Source of the DNA: Halochromatium glycolicum
GTDB lineage: Bacteria; Pseudomonadota; Gammaproteobacteria; Chromatiales; Chromatiaceae
NCBI RefSeq assembly: GCF_016584085.1
Contig: NZ_NRSJ01000016.1
Span: 20,552-84,551 of the forward strand
DNA: 64,000 nucleotides
Direction: 5' to 3'
Below the pieces are notes generated by a model, which ran no database searches, had not been told where the DNA came from, and saw nothing but the letters and a program-made list of their open reading frames with translations. The position numbers and the translations under genes were made by a program. This document shows, in pieces, positions 50,374-62,625 of this stretch (within the stretch, counting starts at the first letter, position 1; each line of letters opens with the position of its first letter).

Positions 50374-51415
50374 ATGATCACCGAATTACGCCTGATCCGT
50401 TGGAAGAGCTTTGGCGACGCGACGCTCTATGTCGACAGGGTCACCGTGCTTATCGGTACCAACGCGAGCGGCAAGTCCAACGCGCTGGATGCCCGACTAT
50501 TCCTGAAGCGGATCAGCGAAGGTCTTTCGCTGACAGGTGCTCTACAGGGCGAACAGAGTCTTCCAGCAATGCGCGGCGGGCTCGAGTGGGTGTGCCTGAA
50601 CAAGGGAGGGACCTTTACGATCGAGGTCCGGGTCGAGGGTGAGGACGGGCGCACGGTGTATGTCTACCGGTTGGGATGTATCGTCCAAGAGAACCGTTGT
50701 GATTTGGCGAGCGAATCCCTCCAAAGGCTCAGGTCTCGGACGGTCAAGCGTTCGAACGACGCCAAGCCCTACAGTATCTATCTGTTTCAGACCGATCCGT
50801 GCGCAGAAGATGCGGCATCCATCACGGCGCGGCTCTACAAAGAGAAACGCGGCACGCCACGGCCATCTTGCGCTCTGTCTCGGTGCTCCGACAGCTTTCT
50901 CAGCAACCGACGCGAAAGGAGATCGAGGCAGGCCTCCGGGAGATCCTGCGCGCGTTTCAAGGCATCTTCGTATTGGACCCGATCCCGGCGCACATGCGGC
51001 AGTACTCCCCGATGTCCGACGAATTGGAGCCGGACGCGTCGAACATTGCCGGTGTCATTGCGGCGCTTGCGCCGGAACGGCAACAGCGCCTCGAGCGGTT
51101 GCTGTCAACGTACGGCAGCCGCCTGCCAGAGAGGGACATACGCGGGTCGGCCTGCTGCTCGAGATGCTAACGAAGATCGGCGAGGCGCGCGGGGTGGATG
51201 TCCTGGTCACCACGCACAACCCGGCCTTCCTCGATGCAGCCGGGCCTGAGATGGTGCCGTTCATTACCGTCTCGCATCGCGACGCCAGGACCGGACACAG
51301 TCGCTTGACGCTCCTTGAGGACATCGCCCAGCTGCCGAAGTTGCTGGCTTCTGGGCCGGTGGGAACACTCTCAAGTGCCGGACGCATCGAGAAGGCATTG
51401 GCGTTCGAGGAATAA
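50374..51415 (+). pseudogene. broken AAA/ABC-type ATPase gene (two frameshifts)
   Basis: The first frame gives MITELRLIRWKSFGDATLYV and the P-loop LIGTNASGKSNALDA, then continues to about 50840. A second frame carries LRQLSQQPTRKEIEAGLREI and onward to about 51140. A third frame holds LLLEMLTKIGEARGVDVLVT, THNPAFLDAAGPEMVPFI and the C-terminus to 51415. The signature and Walker B segments are missing, so there is a deletion besides the shifts. It belongs to the AAA_21 group, and a truncated partner gene follows. It is only distantly like the intact ATPase at 17481. Confidence 0.75.
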
Positions 51416-51434
51416 TGCGTCGTCGGGGCAGGTG

Positions 51435-51536
51435 ATGCGTCGCGTGATCGTGTTCGACACCTCCGTACTCTGCGTCTGGCTCAAGGCGTATCAGCCGGCG
51501 CCGTCGGTAAGGCAGCCGAGACGCCGCAGAAGGTAA
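51435..51536 (+). pseudogene. truncated partner gene of the broken ATPase
   Basis: An ATG 17 bases after the ATPase stop opens MRRVIVFDTSVLCVWLK, which looks like the first strand of a PIN-like or similar nuclease (FDTSVLCV). The frame then runs into unrelated Arg/Pro-rich text and stops at 51534. About 150 bases without a gene follow to the next toxin-antitoxin locus. The family is uncertain. Confidence 0.4.
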
Positions 51537-51658
51537 GGCGGTCGAAAGCGGTCTCCGCGGGACCAACGAACCCGATAGAGCCGATTCGATGCGCAGGGAC
51601 AGGTTGACTCACGACGAGATCGGTGCTCTTGCGCACTGGGCGATCGGTCTCTAGGATG

Positions 51659-51674
51659 CGTTATATGCATAACG
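51659..51674 (+). promoter_or_regulatory. palindrome, candidate antitoxin operator
   Basis: CGTTAT-ATGC-ATAACG is a perfect inverted repeat ending 16 bases before the antitoxin ATG at 51691. Antitoxins of this kind usually bind such sites to repress their own operon. A ribosome site (GGGAG) lies between the palindrome and the start. Confidence 0.5.
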
Positions 51675-51690
51675 TTTTTGGGAGTTCCCA

Positions 51691-51921
51691 ATGCATAAGC
51701 GCATGACGATTACGCTCGACGAACCGGTGTATGAAGGTCTGCATCGCCGGATCGGTAAGCGCCGGATCAGCCAATTCATCGAGGATCTGGTCCGACCGCA
51801 TGTTCTGGACTCGAGCTTAGATGATGGATACCAGGCGATGGCGGCCGACGCGGAACGCGAAGCTGAAGCCACAGAGTGGTGCAACGCGCTGGTGAATGAT
51901 GTCGCCGATGAAACGCGGTGA
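51691..51921 (+). CDS. antitoxin of a MazF/PemK-type module
   Basis: A 76-residue protein with a ribbon-helix-helix-like N-terminus (MHKRMTITLDEPVYEGLHRR, then ISQFIEDLVRPHVL) and an acidic, Glu-rich C-terminal helix suited to toxin binding. The toxin gene starts inside its 3' end and is in another frame, so the two are translationally coupled. Confidence 0.85.
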   Translation: MHKRMTITLDEPVYEGLHRRIGKRRISQFIEDLVRPHVLDSSLDDGYQAMAADAEREAEATEWCNALVNDVADETR

Positions 51922-52234
51922 GGTCTGGTGGGTCGAGTTTGATCCCGCCGTAGGCAGCGAAATCCGCAAGACACGACCGGCCGTCATCGTCAGCAACGAT
52001 GCGGCGAATCGGCACTTGACGCGCGTTGTGGTGATCCCGCTGACCAGCAAAACCGCGCGACTCTATCCCGCGGAGGCCTTGGTGAGCATCGGGGGCCAGA
52101 CAAGCAAGGCGATGGCCGATCAGATCATGGCCGCCGACAAACGGCGGCTGAAGGGCCGCCTCGGACACTTGAGCAAAGACGACATGCTCGGCGTCGAGAC
52201 CGCAATCAAGTTGCATTTGGGGCTGCCGCAGTAG
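51908..52234 (+). CDS. MazF/PemK family endoribonuclease toxin
   Basis: A 108-residue protein with the MazF fold markers: RGEVWWVEFDPAVGSEIRKT, RPAVIVSNDAAN and VVVIPLTSK with the catalytic Arg and Thr region, followed by MADQIMAADKRRLKGRLG. MazF toxins cut mRNA at short sites. The start is taken as ATG 51908, at the family-conserved MKRGEVWW; ATGs at 51896 and 51899 are also in frame. The gene appears intact. Confidence 0.9.
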   Translation: MKRGEVWWVEFDPAVGSEIRKTRPAVIVSNDAANRHLTRVVVIPLTSKTARLYPAEALVSIGGQTSKAMADQIMAADKRRLKGRLGHLSKDDMLGVETAIKLHLGLPQ

Positions 52235-52368
52235 GTGCGTCGCGGGCGTGTATAGCCGCATTCGAGATGCGACATCTGGATCAAGGCGTGCCGAAGTCGC
52301 CGCCGACCGGCGCCGTCGCTCCCGTGGTGATGGCGATTACAACCCCGTCCAGCGCAAGAGACCTTTCG

Positions 52369-52623
52369 TCAATCGTGGTGCGTCGTGGCGACCCGGAACA
52401 GCTCCTCGTGGCCCATCTGCGTCAGCGCGGCATCGCGCTCCGCCGTCGTCAACAGGCCGGCCGCGGCCAATTCTTCGCGCAGCCTTGGCGGGATGCTGCC
52501 GGCGATGGGCTTGAACATCGCCTGGACGTCGTCGTCGCGCCTGTCCGCGATCAGTCCGTAGTCGATCCGCGCGACGAGATAGCGGTCGATCTCCTGTGCG
52601 GATTCGGGGACTGGCTCGGCGAT
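52369..52623 (-). other. in-frame open stretch after the antitoxin stop
   Basis: Directly after the TGA of the antitoxin gene the same frame stays open for 84 codons and reads like protein: ESAQEIDRYLVARIDYGLIA and SIPPRLREELAAAGLLTTAE. It has no ATG near its 5' end (first Met at about residue 39) and no match I recognise; it is not a PIN toxin. It could be the remains of a fused or neighbouring gene, or a sequence read across a mutated stop. Confidence 0.35.
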
Positions 52624-52881
52624 TCAGCCGAGTTCCGCAGGCTGGGCGGGTTCGCCCTGCCATTCTGGAATCTCCTCCTCCAGGCCGAGGTTGGCGAAGC
52701 GCGCGGCGATGCGCGTTCCGAGGCCCTGCGTGTCTCGCGAGCTGCCCGGTAGGTCCGCCAGGGCCGCGGCGCGGAGAATCTCGCGGACCTCCTCCTCGGT
52801 ACTGCGCCCATGCTGCCGGGCACGCCGGGTTAAACGCGCCTTGACGTCATCTTCGAGATTTCGAACGATCAATTGGGCCAT
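52624..52881 (-). CDS. FitA/VapB-like antitoxin without its toxin
   Basis: An 85-residue protein that starts MAQLIVRNLEDDVKARLTRR and continues RQHGRSTEEEVREILRAA, the Arc-type ribbon-helix-helix of FitA/VapB antitoxins, with LEEEIPEWQG at the C-terminus as toxin-binding segment. The usual PIN toxin that overlaps the stop is absent. The start is the ATG at 52881. Confidence 0.82.
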   Translation of the reverse strand: MAQLIVRNLEDDVKARLTRRARQHGRSTEEEVREILRAAALADLPGSSRDTQGLGTRIAARFANLGLEEEIPEWQGEPAQPAELG

Positions 52882-52973
52882 CGTATCCGGTTCTTTCACT
52901 GCCGAGCTGATATCACGATATCTTACCGGTCCGAAGGGCGAAAGGGCGCGGCCAGCCGACCAGTCTTCTCCAG

Positions 52974-53001
52974 TCGGTACGAGCTTTTCCGGCAATCGCC
53001 T
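52974..53001. repeat. end fragment of the 159-bp dispersed repeat
   Basis: The last 28 bases of the element (TCGGTACGAGCTTTTCCGGC followed by AATCGCCT) match the right ends at 40693 and 44611. The rest of the element is missing. It lies just beyond the 3' end of the 5-oxoprolinase gene. Confidence 0.75.
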
Positions 53002-53012
53002 AAAGCCGCTGC

Positions 53013-56726
<3,714 letters not shown>

Positions 56727-57009
56727 CACCTGCGTCTTCTCGCGTTTCAGGGGATCGACAGCATCCTGCCAGTTAGTCTCCGGAGTGATCCAATGCAGGC
56801 CTCCGGCGGCGTTTGAGGCATCAGAAAATGGTCAGGTCTGGATTGTTGTGAATGGCTCAATCGCCGTCCGTGCGGAGTGTTGCGGGACATTTCCGGGTTG
56901 CATCCTGGGGTATTGGCCGTCACTGTACTGGTAGCCTCGATTCTCCTTGCTGCGCTGGCCCGGTCGATGCCGACCAGCGTGACATTCGTCAACCTCAGGT
57001 GGTCTTTCA

Positions 57010-57429
57010 ATGTCCGATCTCACTCACGACGAACGCCTCGCCCTCACGCAGCGCACCATGGGGCTGCTCGAGAGCTGGGGGCTGTCCGCGGCCGACATGA
57101 TGGTGCTGTTACAGCTACCGGAGAGCGTCAAGGCGCGCAACATCGCCCGTTTTCGCGAGGAAGAGCCGTTCCCCGATACCGTCGATGTCAACCGCCGGAT
57201 CTCCTATCTGCTGCGGATCGAAGAGGCCCTGCACACCTACTTCCCGCGCAACCCGGAGATGCGGGATATGTGGGTCAAGCGCGGCAACAAGCAGTTCGGC
57301 AAGCGCGCGCCGGTGGCGGTGATGGTCGAGGACGGCGAGAGCGGCCTGATCTCGGTGCTGTCCCACCTCGACTGCACCTTCGCTTGGGACCTGACCGGCT
57401 CCAAGACCGAATACGAGACCACGGCCTAG
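57010..57429 (+). CDS. MbcA/ParS/Xre-family antitoxin, no toxin adjacent
   Basis: A 139-residue protein with a helix-rich N-terminal part (LLESWGLSAADMMVLLQLPE) and a DUF2384 C-terminal part (YLLRIEEALHTYFPRNPEMR, then MWVKRGNKQFGKRAPVAVMV). These antitoxins normally neighbour a RES-domain toxin, but none is found on either side. It may be an orphan that acts on a distant partner or has another role. The 280 bases upstream (56730-57009) hold no gene I can see. Confidence 0.8.
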   Translation: MSDLTHDERLALTQRTMGLLESWGLSAADMMVLLQLPESVKARNIARFREEEPFPDTVDVNRRISYLLRIEEALHTYFPRNPEMRDMWVKRGNKQFGKRAPVAVMVEDGESGLISVLSHLDCTFAWDLTGSKTEYETTA

Positions 57430-57501
57430 ACCCGCCACGGGTCGCGCTGCGCGGTGCCGGTCTCAGTCACGGAACAAGGCTCTGATTTGACCGGTTAGAA
57501 C

Positions 57502-57570
57502 CTGTCCATCAACTTCTTCCCGATTTGCGGGCCAGCGTTGAGCGATCATCGGGAAGTAGAAAATGGACAG
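57502..57570. repeat. imperfect inverted repeat between convergent genes
   Basis: Bases 57502-57524 and 57548-57570 form a 23-bp stem with four mismatches and a 23-base loop; the arms start CTGTCCAT and end ATGGACAG. It lies between the ends of the antitoxin gene and batD, which face each other, and could stop transcription from both sides or be a small mobile-element remnant. The remaining bases of 57430-57662 hold no gene. Confidence 0.5.
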
Positions 57571-57662
57571 CCACTTAGCGCTGCTCTTGGTATCTGCCGC
57601 CGGGATGTCACCCTGGGCTGCGACCGGGCTCGAATCCGGCTCTGAGGCTGCGACGCGTGCCC

Positions 57663-59528
57663 TCAGGCACGCTCGTGGGTCGGGTTGAGCGCGGGTAGCC
57701 GATCGCGGCGGATGCGGTTTCCGAGCAGGCCGGCGAACGCCCCCCAGCCAGGACGCAAGGCCCGGCGCAGCGCCCGCTTCCATTGTTTGATATCGAGCTC
57801 GCCGCCGTTGTAGAGCGCGATATCCAACTGTTGCAGCAGCGCGCGGACGCGCTCGGCATCGGCCCCCGGCCGCAGGCGCAGGATGCGGTCCGCGACCCGC
57901 GGCAAGGGCTCGCGGCTCGGGGTGCGCAGGCTTTGACAGGCGCTGGTCTGGAACAGGAGTGCCCATTCGCTGGGGCTTTGCGCGCGCTCGGCATCGAGCG
58001 CGCAGCGGTAGACGCGCATGCTCGCGGGCGTCCACCGGCGCAGACGGTCGGCCAGCGTGCTGCGCAGGGCGCGCTGCCATGAGCGCAGATCGAGCCGCTT
58101 CAGTCCACCGGTGAGCGCGCCTGTCCAGCCCGCCAGCGCCCTGCGCAGGCGTTTGCCGAGACGCGGCGTCGTGTGATCGAAGGTCGTGCCATCAGAGGCG
58201 GTTCCACTGCGGGCGCTGACGGTGGCCACCGGTCGCTGAGTGCGATACCAGACTCCGGCCCAGTAGCCGAGCAGGAGCATCAGTAGGCCGCCGATCGGAA
58301 TCCAGAACCAGCCCCAGTCGTCGGACTCCGCGCTGGTGCTGCTCCGGCCGAAGCCGAATGGACCGGCTTCGCCGGCCACCGAGAGGCTGCGGATCGGGAC
58401 GCTCGAGCTCTCACGGCGTGCCGTCTCGACGTTCCACCAGTTGATCCGCACCGCTGGGAGCTGCAGACGGCCGCCGGAGTAGGGCACCAGCGTGTAGACC
58501 TCGGTGCGAACCCCCTTGATTTGTCGGCCATCATCGGTGAGACGACTGTCGACGATGGTCCGCTCGCGATAGCTGCGAAAGTCGCTCGAGGCCAGCATCG
58601 GTTCCAGGTCCGGCAGTTGGTCACCCAAGCCGCCGGTGGCCTCCATGCGCAGGGTCAACGTAACCGGCCGGCCTTCCTCCAGTGCGGTGGTCTCATCATC
58701 CAGCTCCCGCGTCAGCTGCAACGCCTGCAGCGGCAGCCAGGGCTGCACCGAGGGAACGACTGGCTGAGCGGTGAAGCGGGTCGGTGACTCGGCTTTGGCC
58801 GAGAACGGCACACCGCCGGCGAGCGTGCCAGACACCTCGAACGGACCCACCTCCAGCGGTCCGGGCCGCAACGGCGTGAGCGCGAGCAGATAGGTGTTGA
58901 CGATCTCGCGTGTTCGGCCGCTGCCGCGGACATGGGTGCGCGGACCGCTGAGCTCTTCGAGCAGGATCGCATCGAAGCCCGAAAGCTCGGGCGAGGCTGT
59001 CGCGAGGTTGCCCGAGCTGATGACGTCAAGCTGCAGCAAGACCGGTTCTTGCACATAGGGCTTGTTATCGAGCAGCTTGACCTCGAGGCTTGGCTGAGCG
59101 CTCACGCTGGGGCGCCGTCCGTAAGGGCCATAGCGTGCTGGCGGGTAACGGGTCGGTGCGGTATTGGACGGGACCCGGTACTGCGGTGGTGGCTGCCGCC
59201 ACTGCCCCGAGGGGCCGTAATAGCGCTCCGCCGGCTCGTTGGACTGACTGCCAAGAGGGTCCGGCGGAACGCCGCGGGCGTTGGTCGGCGAGGGCGGGCG
59301 AAAACTCCAAGGGCCTTGCTGCTGCGGCGGGTAGGTCTGAGCGAGCCGTGGCTGGGTGGCGAGATCGCTGGTCAACCCGCCCGGAGCGGGGTCCATGAGC
59401 GGCTGCATCGGCTGCTGCCTGTGACCTGGCGCGCCAATGGCCGATGCTGAAACCAGGGTCAGCATGAGCATGGCCCATAGCGCGATCAGCCCAGCCCGTT
59501 TCAGCTCACGCTGTTTAGCGGTTACCAT
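57663..59528 (-). CDS. batD: BatD-type protein
   Basis: A 621-residue protein with an N-terminal hydrophobic segment (LIALWAMLMLTLVSASAIGA), probably a signal sequence. A Pro/Gln-rich linker is followed by two to three beta-rich domains of the BatD family (VKLLDNKPYVQEPVLLQLDV, RTHVRGSGRTREIVNTYLLA), and a transmembrane helix lies near residues 410-430 (WFWIPIGGLLMLLLGYWAG). The C-terminal 190 residues are cytoplasmic. The gene closes the bat cluster; its ATG overlaps the batC stop. Confidence 0.88.
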   Translation of the reverse strand: MVTAKQRELKRAGLIALWAMLMLTLVSASAIGAPGHRQQPMQPLMDPAPGGLTSDLATQPRLAQTYPPQQQGPWSFRPPSPTNARGVPPDPLGSQSNEPAERYYGPSGQWRQPPPQYRVPSNTAPTRYPPARYGPYGRRPSVSAQPSLEVKLLDNKPYVQEPVLLQLDVISSGNLATASPELSGFDAILLEELSGPRTHVRGSGRTREIVNTYLLALTPLRPGPLEVGPFEVSGTLAGGVPFSAKAESPTRFTAQPVVPSVQPWLPLQALQLTRELDDETTALEEGRPVTLTLRMEATGGLGDQLPDLEPMLASSDFRSYRERTIVDSRLTDDGRQIKGVRTEVYTLVPYSGGRLQLPAVRINWWNVETARRESSSVPIRSLSVAGEAGPFGFGRSSTSAESDDWGWFWIPIGGLLMLLLGYWAGVWYRTQRPVATVSARSGTASDGTTFDHTTPRLGKRLRRALAGWTGALTGGLKRLDLRSWQRALRSTLADRLRRWTPASMRVYRCALDAERAQSPSEWALLFQTSACQSLRTPSREPLPRVADRILRLRPGADAERVRALLQQLDIALYNGGELDIKQWKRALRRALRPGWGAFAGLLGNRIRRDRLPALNPTHERA

Positions 59529-61474
59529 GGTCGTCCCTCCTGCAGGCGGCCACCGGTCTCGCGTAGGCGCCTGAGCTCTTCCAAGCGGAACTGGTTGCGC
59601 AGCAGCATCGTCGGGTCGCCCTCGACCTGCTGCAGCCGTTGTTCCATCACGGCCATGCCCGGTCCGAAGAGGGCCTCACCATCGAGCGTCGGCCGGTCGC
59701 TGAGTCCGCGCTCCGGATCGAGCCCTTGCCAGGGCAGCGCGCCTTGCTGGTCGAAGCGCTCGATCGACTCTGCGGCCTGATCGGCGGAACGCAGATCGGG
59801 CTCCATGCGGTCTTTGGCGGCACCACCGCGCTGCTCGTCAGCCGCGCCCTCGCGCGCGTCGGAGGCACGGCGGCCGCGGTCGTCGTCGCCCTGATCGCCG
59901 GTGCTGGGGTCGTCGGGCTGTTGTTCCGGTGCGCGCTCGCCGCCGGTCCGGTCATCGGCAAGGTCTTGATCGCCGGCATCCGCCTCCGGATCGCGCTCCT
60001 CATCGCCCCCGGTCGCCGGCTGCTCGCGGCGCGCGTCATCGCCGGTTCGGCCCTCGTCTTCGCCTTCCTCGGCTGCGGCTCGATCGGTGTCGGGCTCGGT
60101 CCCTGCGTCGCCTGTCTCATCACTCGCGCCGGCGTCGTTGCCGTCCTGCTCGCCCTGTTCGCTTTGCTGCTCGTCGCCGCTGCGTCCGGCATCGCTTTCA
60201 TGCTCGCCAGCGGCACCCGATTCGCTGTCGGATTGGTCTTCATCGCGACTGCCTTCGCTGCTGTCCTGATCGCGACCGTCCTGGTCCTCGGAGGCCTCGT
60301 CGCCGTCCTGTCCTTGTTGTTCGGAGCGCTTCTCGCCACCGGCGGTATCGGCTTGGGTCTGTTCGGCGCCTTCGCCGGACTCGCCGTCGCCTGTCTGCTC
60401 GCCTTGCTGCTGCCCCGTGTCGCCGGACGCTGATTCGCTGTCCTGCTCGCCCTGCTGTTCGCCCTGCTGTTCGCCTTCTTGCTGTTCGCCGTCTTGCTGT
60501 TCCCCTTCTTGCTGTTCCCCTTCTTGCTGTTCGGACTGTTGCTCGTCGGACTGCTGGCCCTGCTGTTCGCTATCCTGCTGCTCGGACTCCGATTCCTCGG
60601 ACTCGCTCTGTTCGGTAGAGGCGTCCTGCTGCGCTTGTTGCGATGCCCGATCTTGCTCGGCGGTCGGTTCGGTCTCCTCCTGCTGCCGGCTCTGATCGCG
60701 CTCGAGCTCGGCTTGGGTTTCTTGCTCCTCGGCGAACGCCTGTTGCTCGACCTGGGCGAGTCGGGCGCGCGCGAGCGCCAGATTGTGCAGGGCATCGTCA
60801 TGGCCCGGCTCAGCGCGCAGGACCGCCTCGTAGGCGCTGATCGCGCCGGCATAGTCCGCCTGGGCGAAGCGGGCATTGCCGAGGTTGTAACGCGCTTCGA
60901 CCTGCACGGACGGTCGGTCGGAGTCGGCGAATGCGGCTTCGGCCTCGGCGTAGCGGCCGGCGCGATAGAGCGCGGCGCCGCGTCGGAACGGGTCCTTCAG
61001 GGTCGCGGCGGCGGCCGCGTACTCGCCGGCCTCATAGGCGGCGATCGCCGCTTGCTCGGCGTTGGCGAACCAATCGGCGCTGGCCGGGGGGCCGGCCAAG
61101 AGGAGGGCTGCGGCCGCCATTGGTGCGAGCCAGGATACCGATCGCCTGGTTTCGAAGCGCTGGGGCTGGAAGCGCTGGGCCTGGAAGCGATGCGATCGTA
61201 AGCGCTTGAGCCCAAAGTGATGCGGCTGGCTGCGGCCGACGCCCGGCGGTTGACTGGGGAGCGCTCCGATCCGAGCCGACCAGCTGGGAATCGGCCAGCT
61301 GCGCATTGGCCAGCCGGGAATCGGCCAGCTACGCATTGGTCGGATGGAGCTGGTCCAGAGCCACTTTGGCCCGATGAAAGCCGTTCGGATTGGAGCAGGC
61401 AACTCCGGGGCAGGCTGCCAGTGAACGGATTGCCTGCGAGGGTGCTGCCTATGCCCGCGCTGCTCGGTGCTCAT
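59522..61474 (-). CDS. batC: BatC-type TPR protein with a long acidic tail
   Basis: A 650-residue protein. Residues 112-135 form a membrane segment or signal (VSWLAPMAAAALLLAGPP), followed by three TPR-like repeats (EAGEYAAAAATL, RAGRYAEAEAAFAD, YNLGNARFAQADYAGAISAY). Residues 240-590 are an extreme low-complexity region of Glu, Gln, Ser, Asp and Gly. The first 110 residues are an unusual Trp/Pro/Arg-rich extension, built of short repeats. A GGAGGA ribosome site precedes the ATG at 61474, so that start is accepted. Its start overlaps the batB stop (ATGA). Confidence 0.83.
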   Translation of the reverse strand: MSTEQRGHRQHPRRQSVHWQPAPELPAPIRTAFIGPKWLWTSSIRPMRSWPIPGWPMRSWPIPSWSARIGALPSQPPGVGRSQPHHFGLKRLRSHRFQAQRFQPQRFETRRSVSWLAPMAAAALLLAGPPASADWFANAEQAAIAAYEAGEYAAAAATLKDPFRRGAALYRAGRYAEAEAAFADSDRPSVQVEARYNLGNARFAQADYAGAISAYEAVLRAEPGHDDALHNLALARARLAQVEQQAFAEEQETQAELERDQSRQQEETEPTAEQDRASQQAQQDASTEQSESEESESEQQDSEQQGQQSDEQQSEQQEGEQQEGEQQDGEQQEGEQQGEQQGEQDSESASGDTGQQQGEQTGDGESGEGAEQTQADTAGGEKRSEQQGQDGDEASEDQDGRDQDSSEGSRDEDQSDSESGAAGEHESDAGRSGDEQQSEQGEQDGNDAGASDETGDAGTEPDTDRAAAEEGEDEGRTGDDARREQPATGGDEERDPEADAGDQDLADDRTGGERAPEQQPDDPSTGDQGDDDRGRRASDAREGAADEQRGGAAKDRMEPDLRSADQAAESIERFDQQGALPWQGLDPERGLSDRPTLDGEALFGPGMAVMEQRLQQVEGDPTMLLRNQFRLEELRRLRETGGRLQEGRPW

Positions 61475-62625
61475 GGTGTCCTCCTGCTTCCAGCGGGGCG
61501 CCCGGTGGTACCACGAGGAGTGCTCCCAGGAGGGCTTCCAGTCGGGCCCCCAAGGGTTGGCTCAGGGGTGTGCCCAGTGGTGCGCCTAGGGCTGCGCCCA
61601 AGGCGTCCAGCGGGGCGGCCGGTCCTGAGCCAGCCGCGGAAGCGCGGCAGCAACAACAGCATCAGCAGCGCGAGCGGAAGATAGAAGCGCTCATGCCAGA
61701 CGCGGGTGCGATCGCCGCTCGCCTCGGCGCTTTGGCGGCTTTGCACCGCGCGCTCGAGGATGGCGGTGGTATCGGCGTCGCGGTAGTCGGCGCGCTGATA
61801 GAGCCCGTTGCCGGCGTTCGCGAGTGCGCGCAGTTGGTCTTCATCCAGCCGCGAGCGCACCGGTTGGCCCGATGGCCCGGTGAGCGGCCCGCGCTCGCCC
61901 GGGACCTCGGCGCCATCGAGGGTGCCGACACCGAGGACATGCAGTGGGATACCGCGCTCGGCGATCCGGCGCACCTGTTGCTTGAGCCCGGGCTCGGCGA
62001 AATCGCCATCGGAGATCAGCAGGATCGACTTGGCGCTGTCCTCGGGCAGGGCGGCCAGTAGCTGCTCGGCGCGTTCCAACGCGGCAGTGAGACGGCTGCC
62101 TTGGAGCTGGGACAGCTGCGTCGAGATGGCCGGCAGCGCCAGCATCAGCGCGCGGCTGTCCTCGGTCACCGGGGAGATCACATGCGGGACCGAGCTGAAC
62201 GCGATCAGCCCCAGGCGCAGTCGCCGGTTCTGCAGGATCAGGTCCTGCACCTCCTGGCGGGCGCGCCCGAGGCGGCTCGGGGCGGCGTCGCTCGCGTCCA
62301 TCGAGCGCGAGATGTCCATCAGGATCAGCAGGTTGTCACCGGGATGGAAGAGCTGGACCGAGGTGAAGTCCCAGCGTGGACCAGCCATCGCGGTGAGCAA
62401 CAAGAGCCACAGCAGCGACCAGGCCGCGAACCGGCCCCAGCGCTCGCCCTGGCGGAGCTCGCGGTTCCCGGACAGGTGCGGCAGCAGGTGCGCATCGGCG
62501 TAGCGGTGGATCGGGCCGCGCGCCGCCTTGGCTGCGCTGCGCCAGAGCCAGAGCGCCACCAGCGGCAGGGCGAGCAGTCCCCAGAACCACTGCGGTTGGG
62601 CGAAATGGAAACCGGATTCAGGCAC
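61471..62625 (-). CDS. batB: BatB-type VWA domain membrane protein
   Basis: A 384-residue protein. Two hydrophobic helices lie near residues 13-27 and 70-82, then a von Willebrand A domain with the MIDAS motif DISRSMDAS (DxSxS) and SDGD, and a third helix near 320 (FYLPLALLMLLLLPRF). The C-terminal 50 residues are a Pro/Thr/Gly/Arg-rich low-complexity tail. Bat proteins were linked to oxygen and stress tolerance in Bacteroides and Leptospira; the molecular role is unsettled. The start is GTG at 62625 and overlaps batA by 8 bases. Confidence 0.9.
   Translation of the reverse strand: MPESGFHFAQPQWFWGLLALPLVALWLWRSAAKAARGPIHRYADAHLLPHLSGNRELRQGERWGRFAAWSLLWLLLLTAMAGPRWDFTSVQLFHPGDNLLILMDISRSMDASDAAPSRLGRARQEVQDLILQNRRLRLGLIAFSSVPHVISPVTEDSRALMLALPAISTQLSQLQGSRLTAALERAEQLLAALPEDSAKSILLISDGDFAEPGLKQQVRRIAERGIPLHVLGVGTLDGAEVPGERGPLTGPSGQPVRSRLDEDQLRALANAGNGLYQRADYRDADTTAILERAVQSRQSAEASGDRTRVWHERFYLPLALLMLLLLPRFRGWLRTGRPAGRLGRSPRRTTGHTPEPTLGGPTGSPPGSTPRGTTGRPAGSRRTP

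Noticed and set aside
52337..52663. VapC toxin for the FitA/VapB-like antitoxin
   Set aside because: None of the minus-strand frames after the antitoxin has a PIN start (LLDTN or similar) or the later acidic residues.
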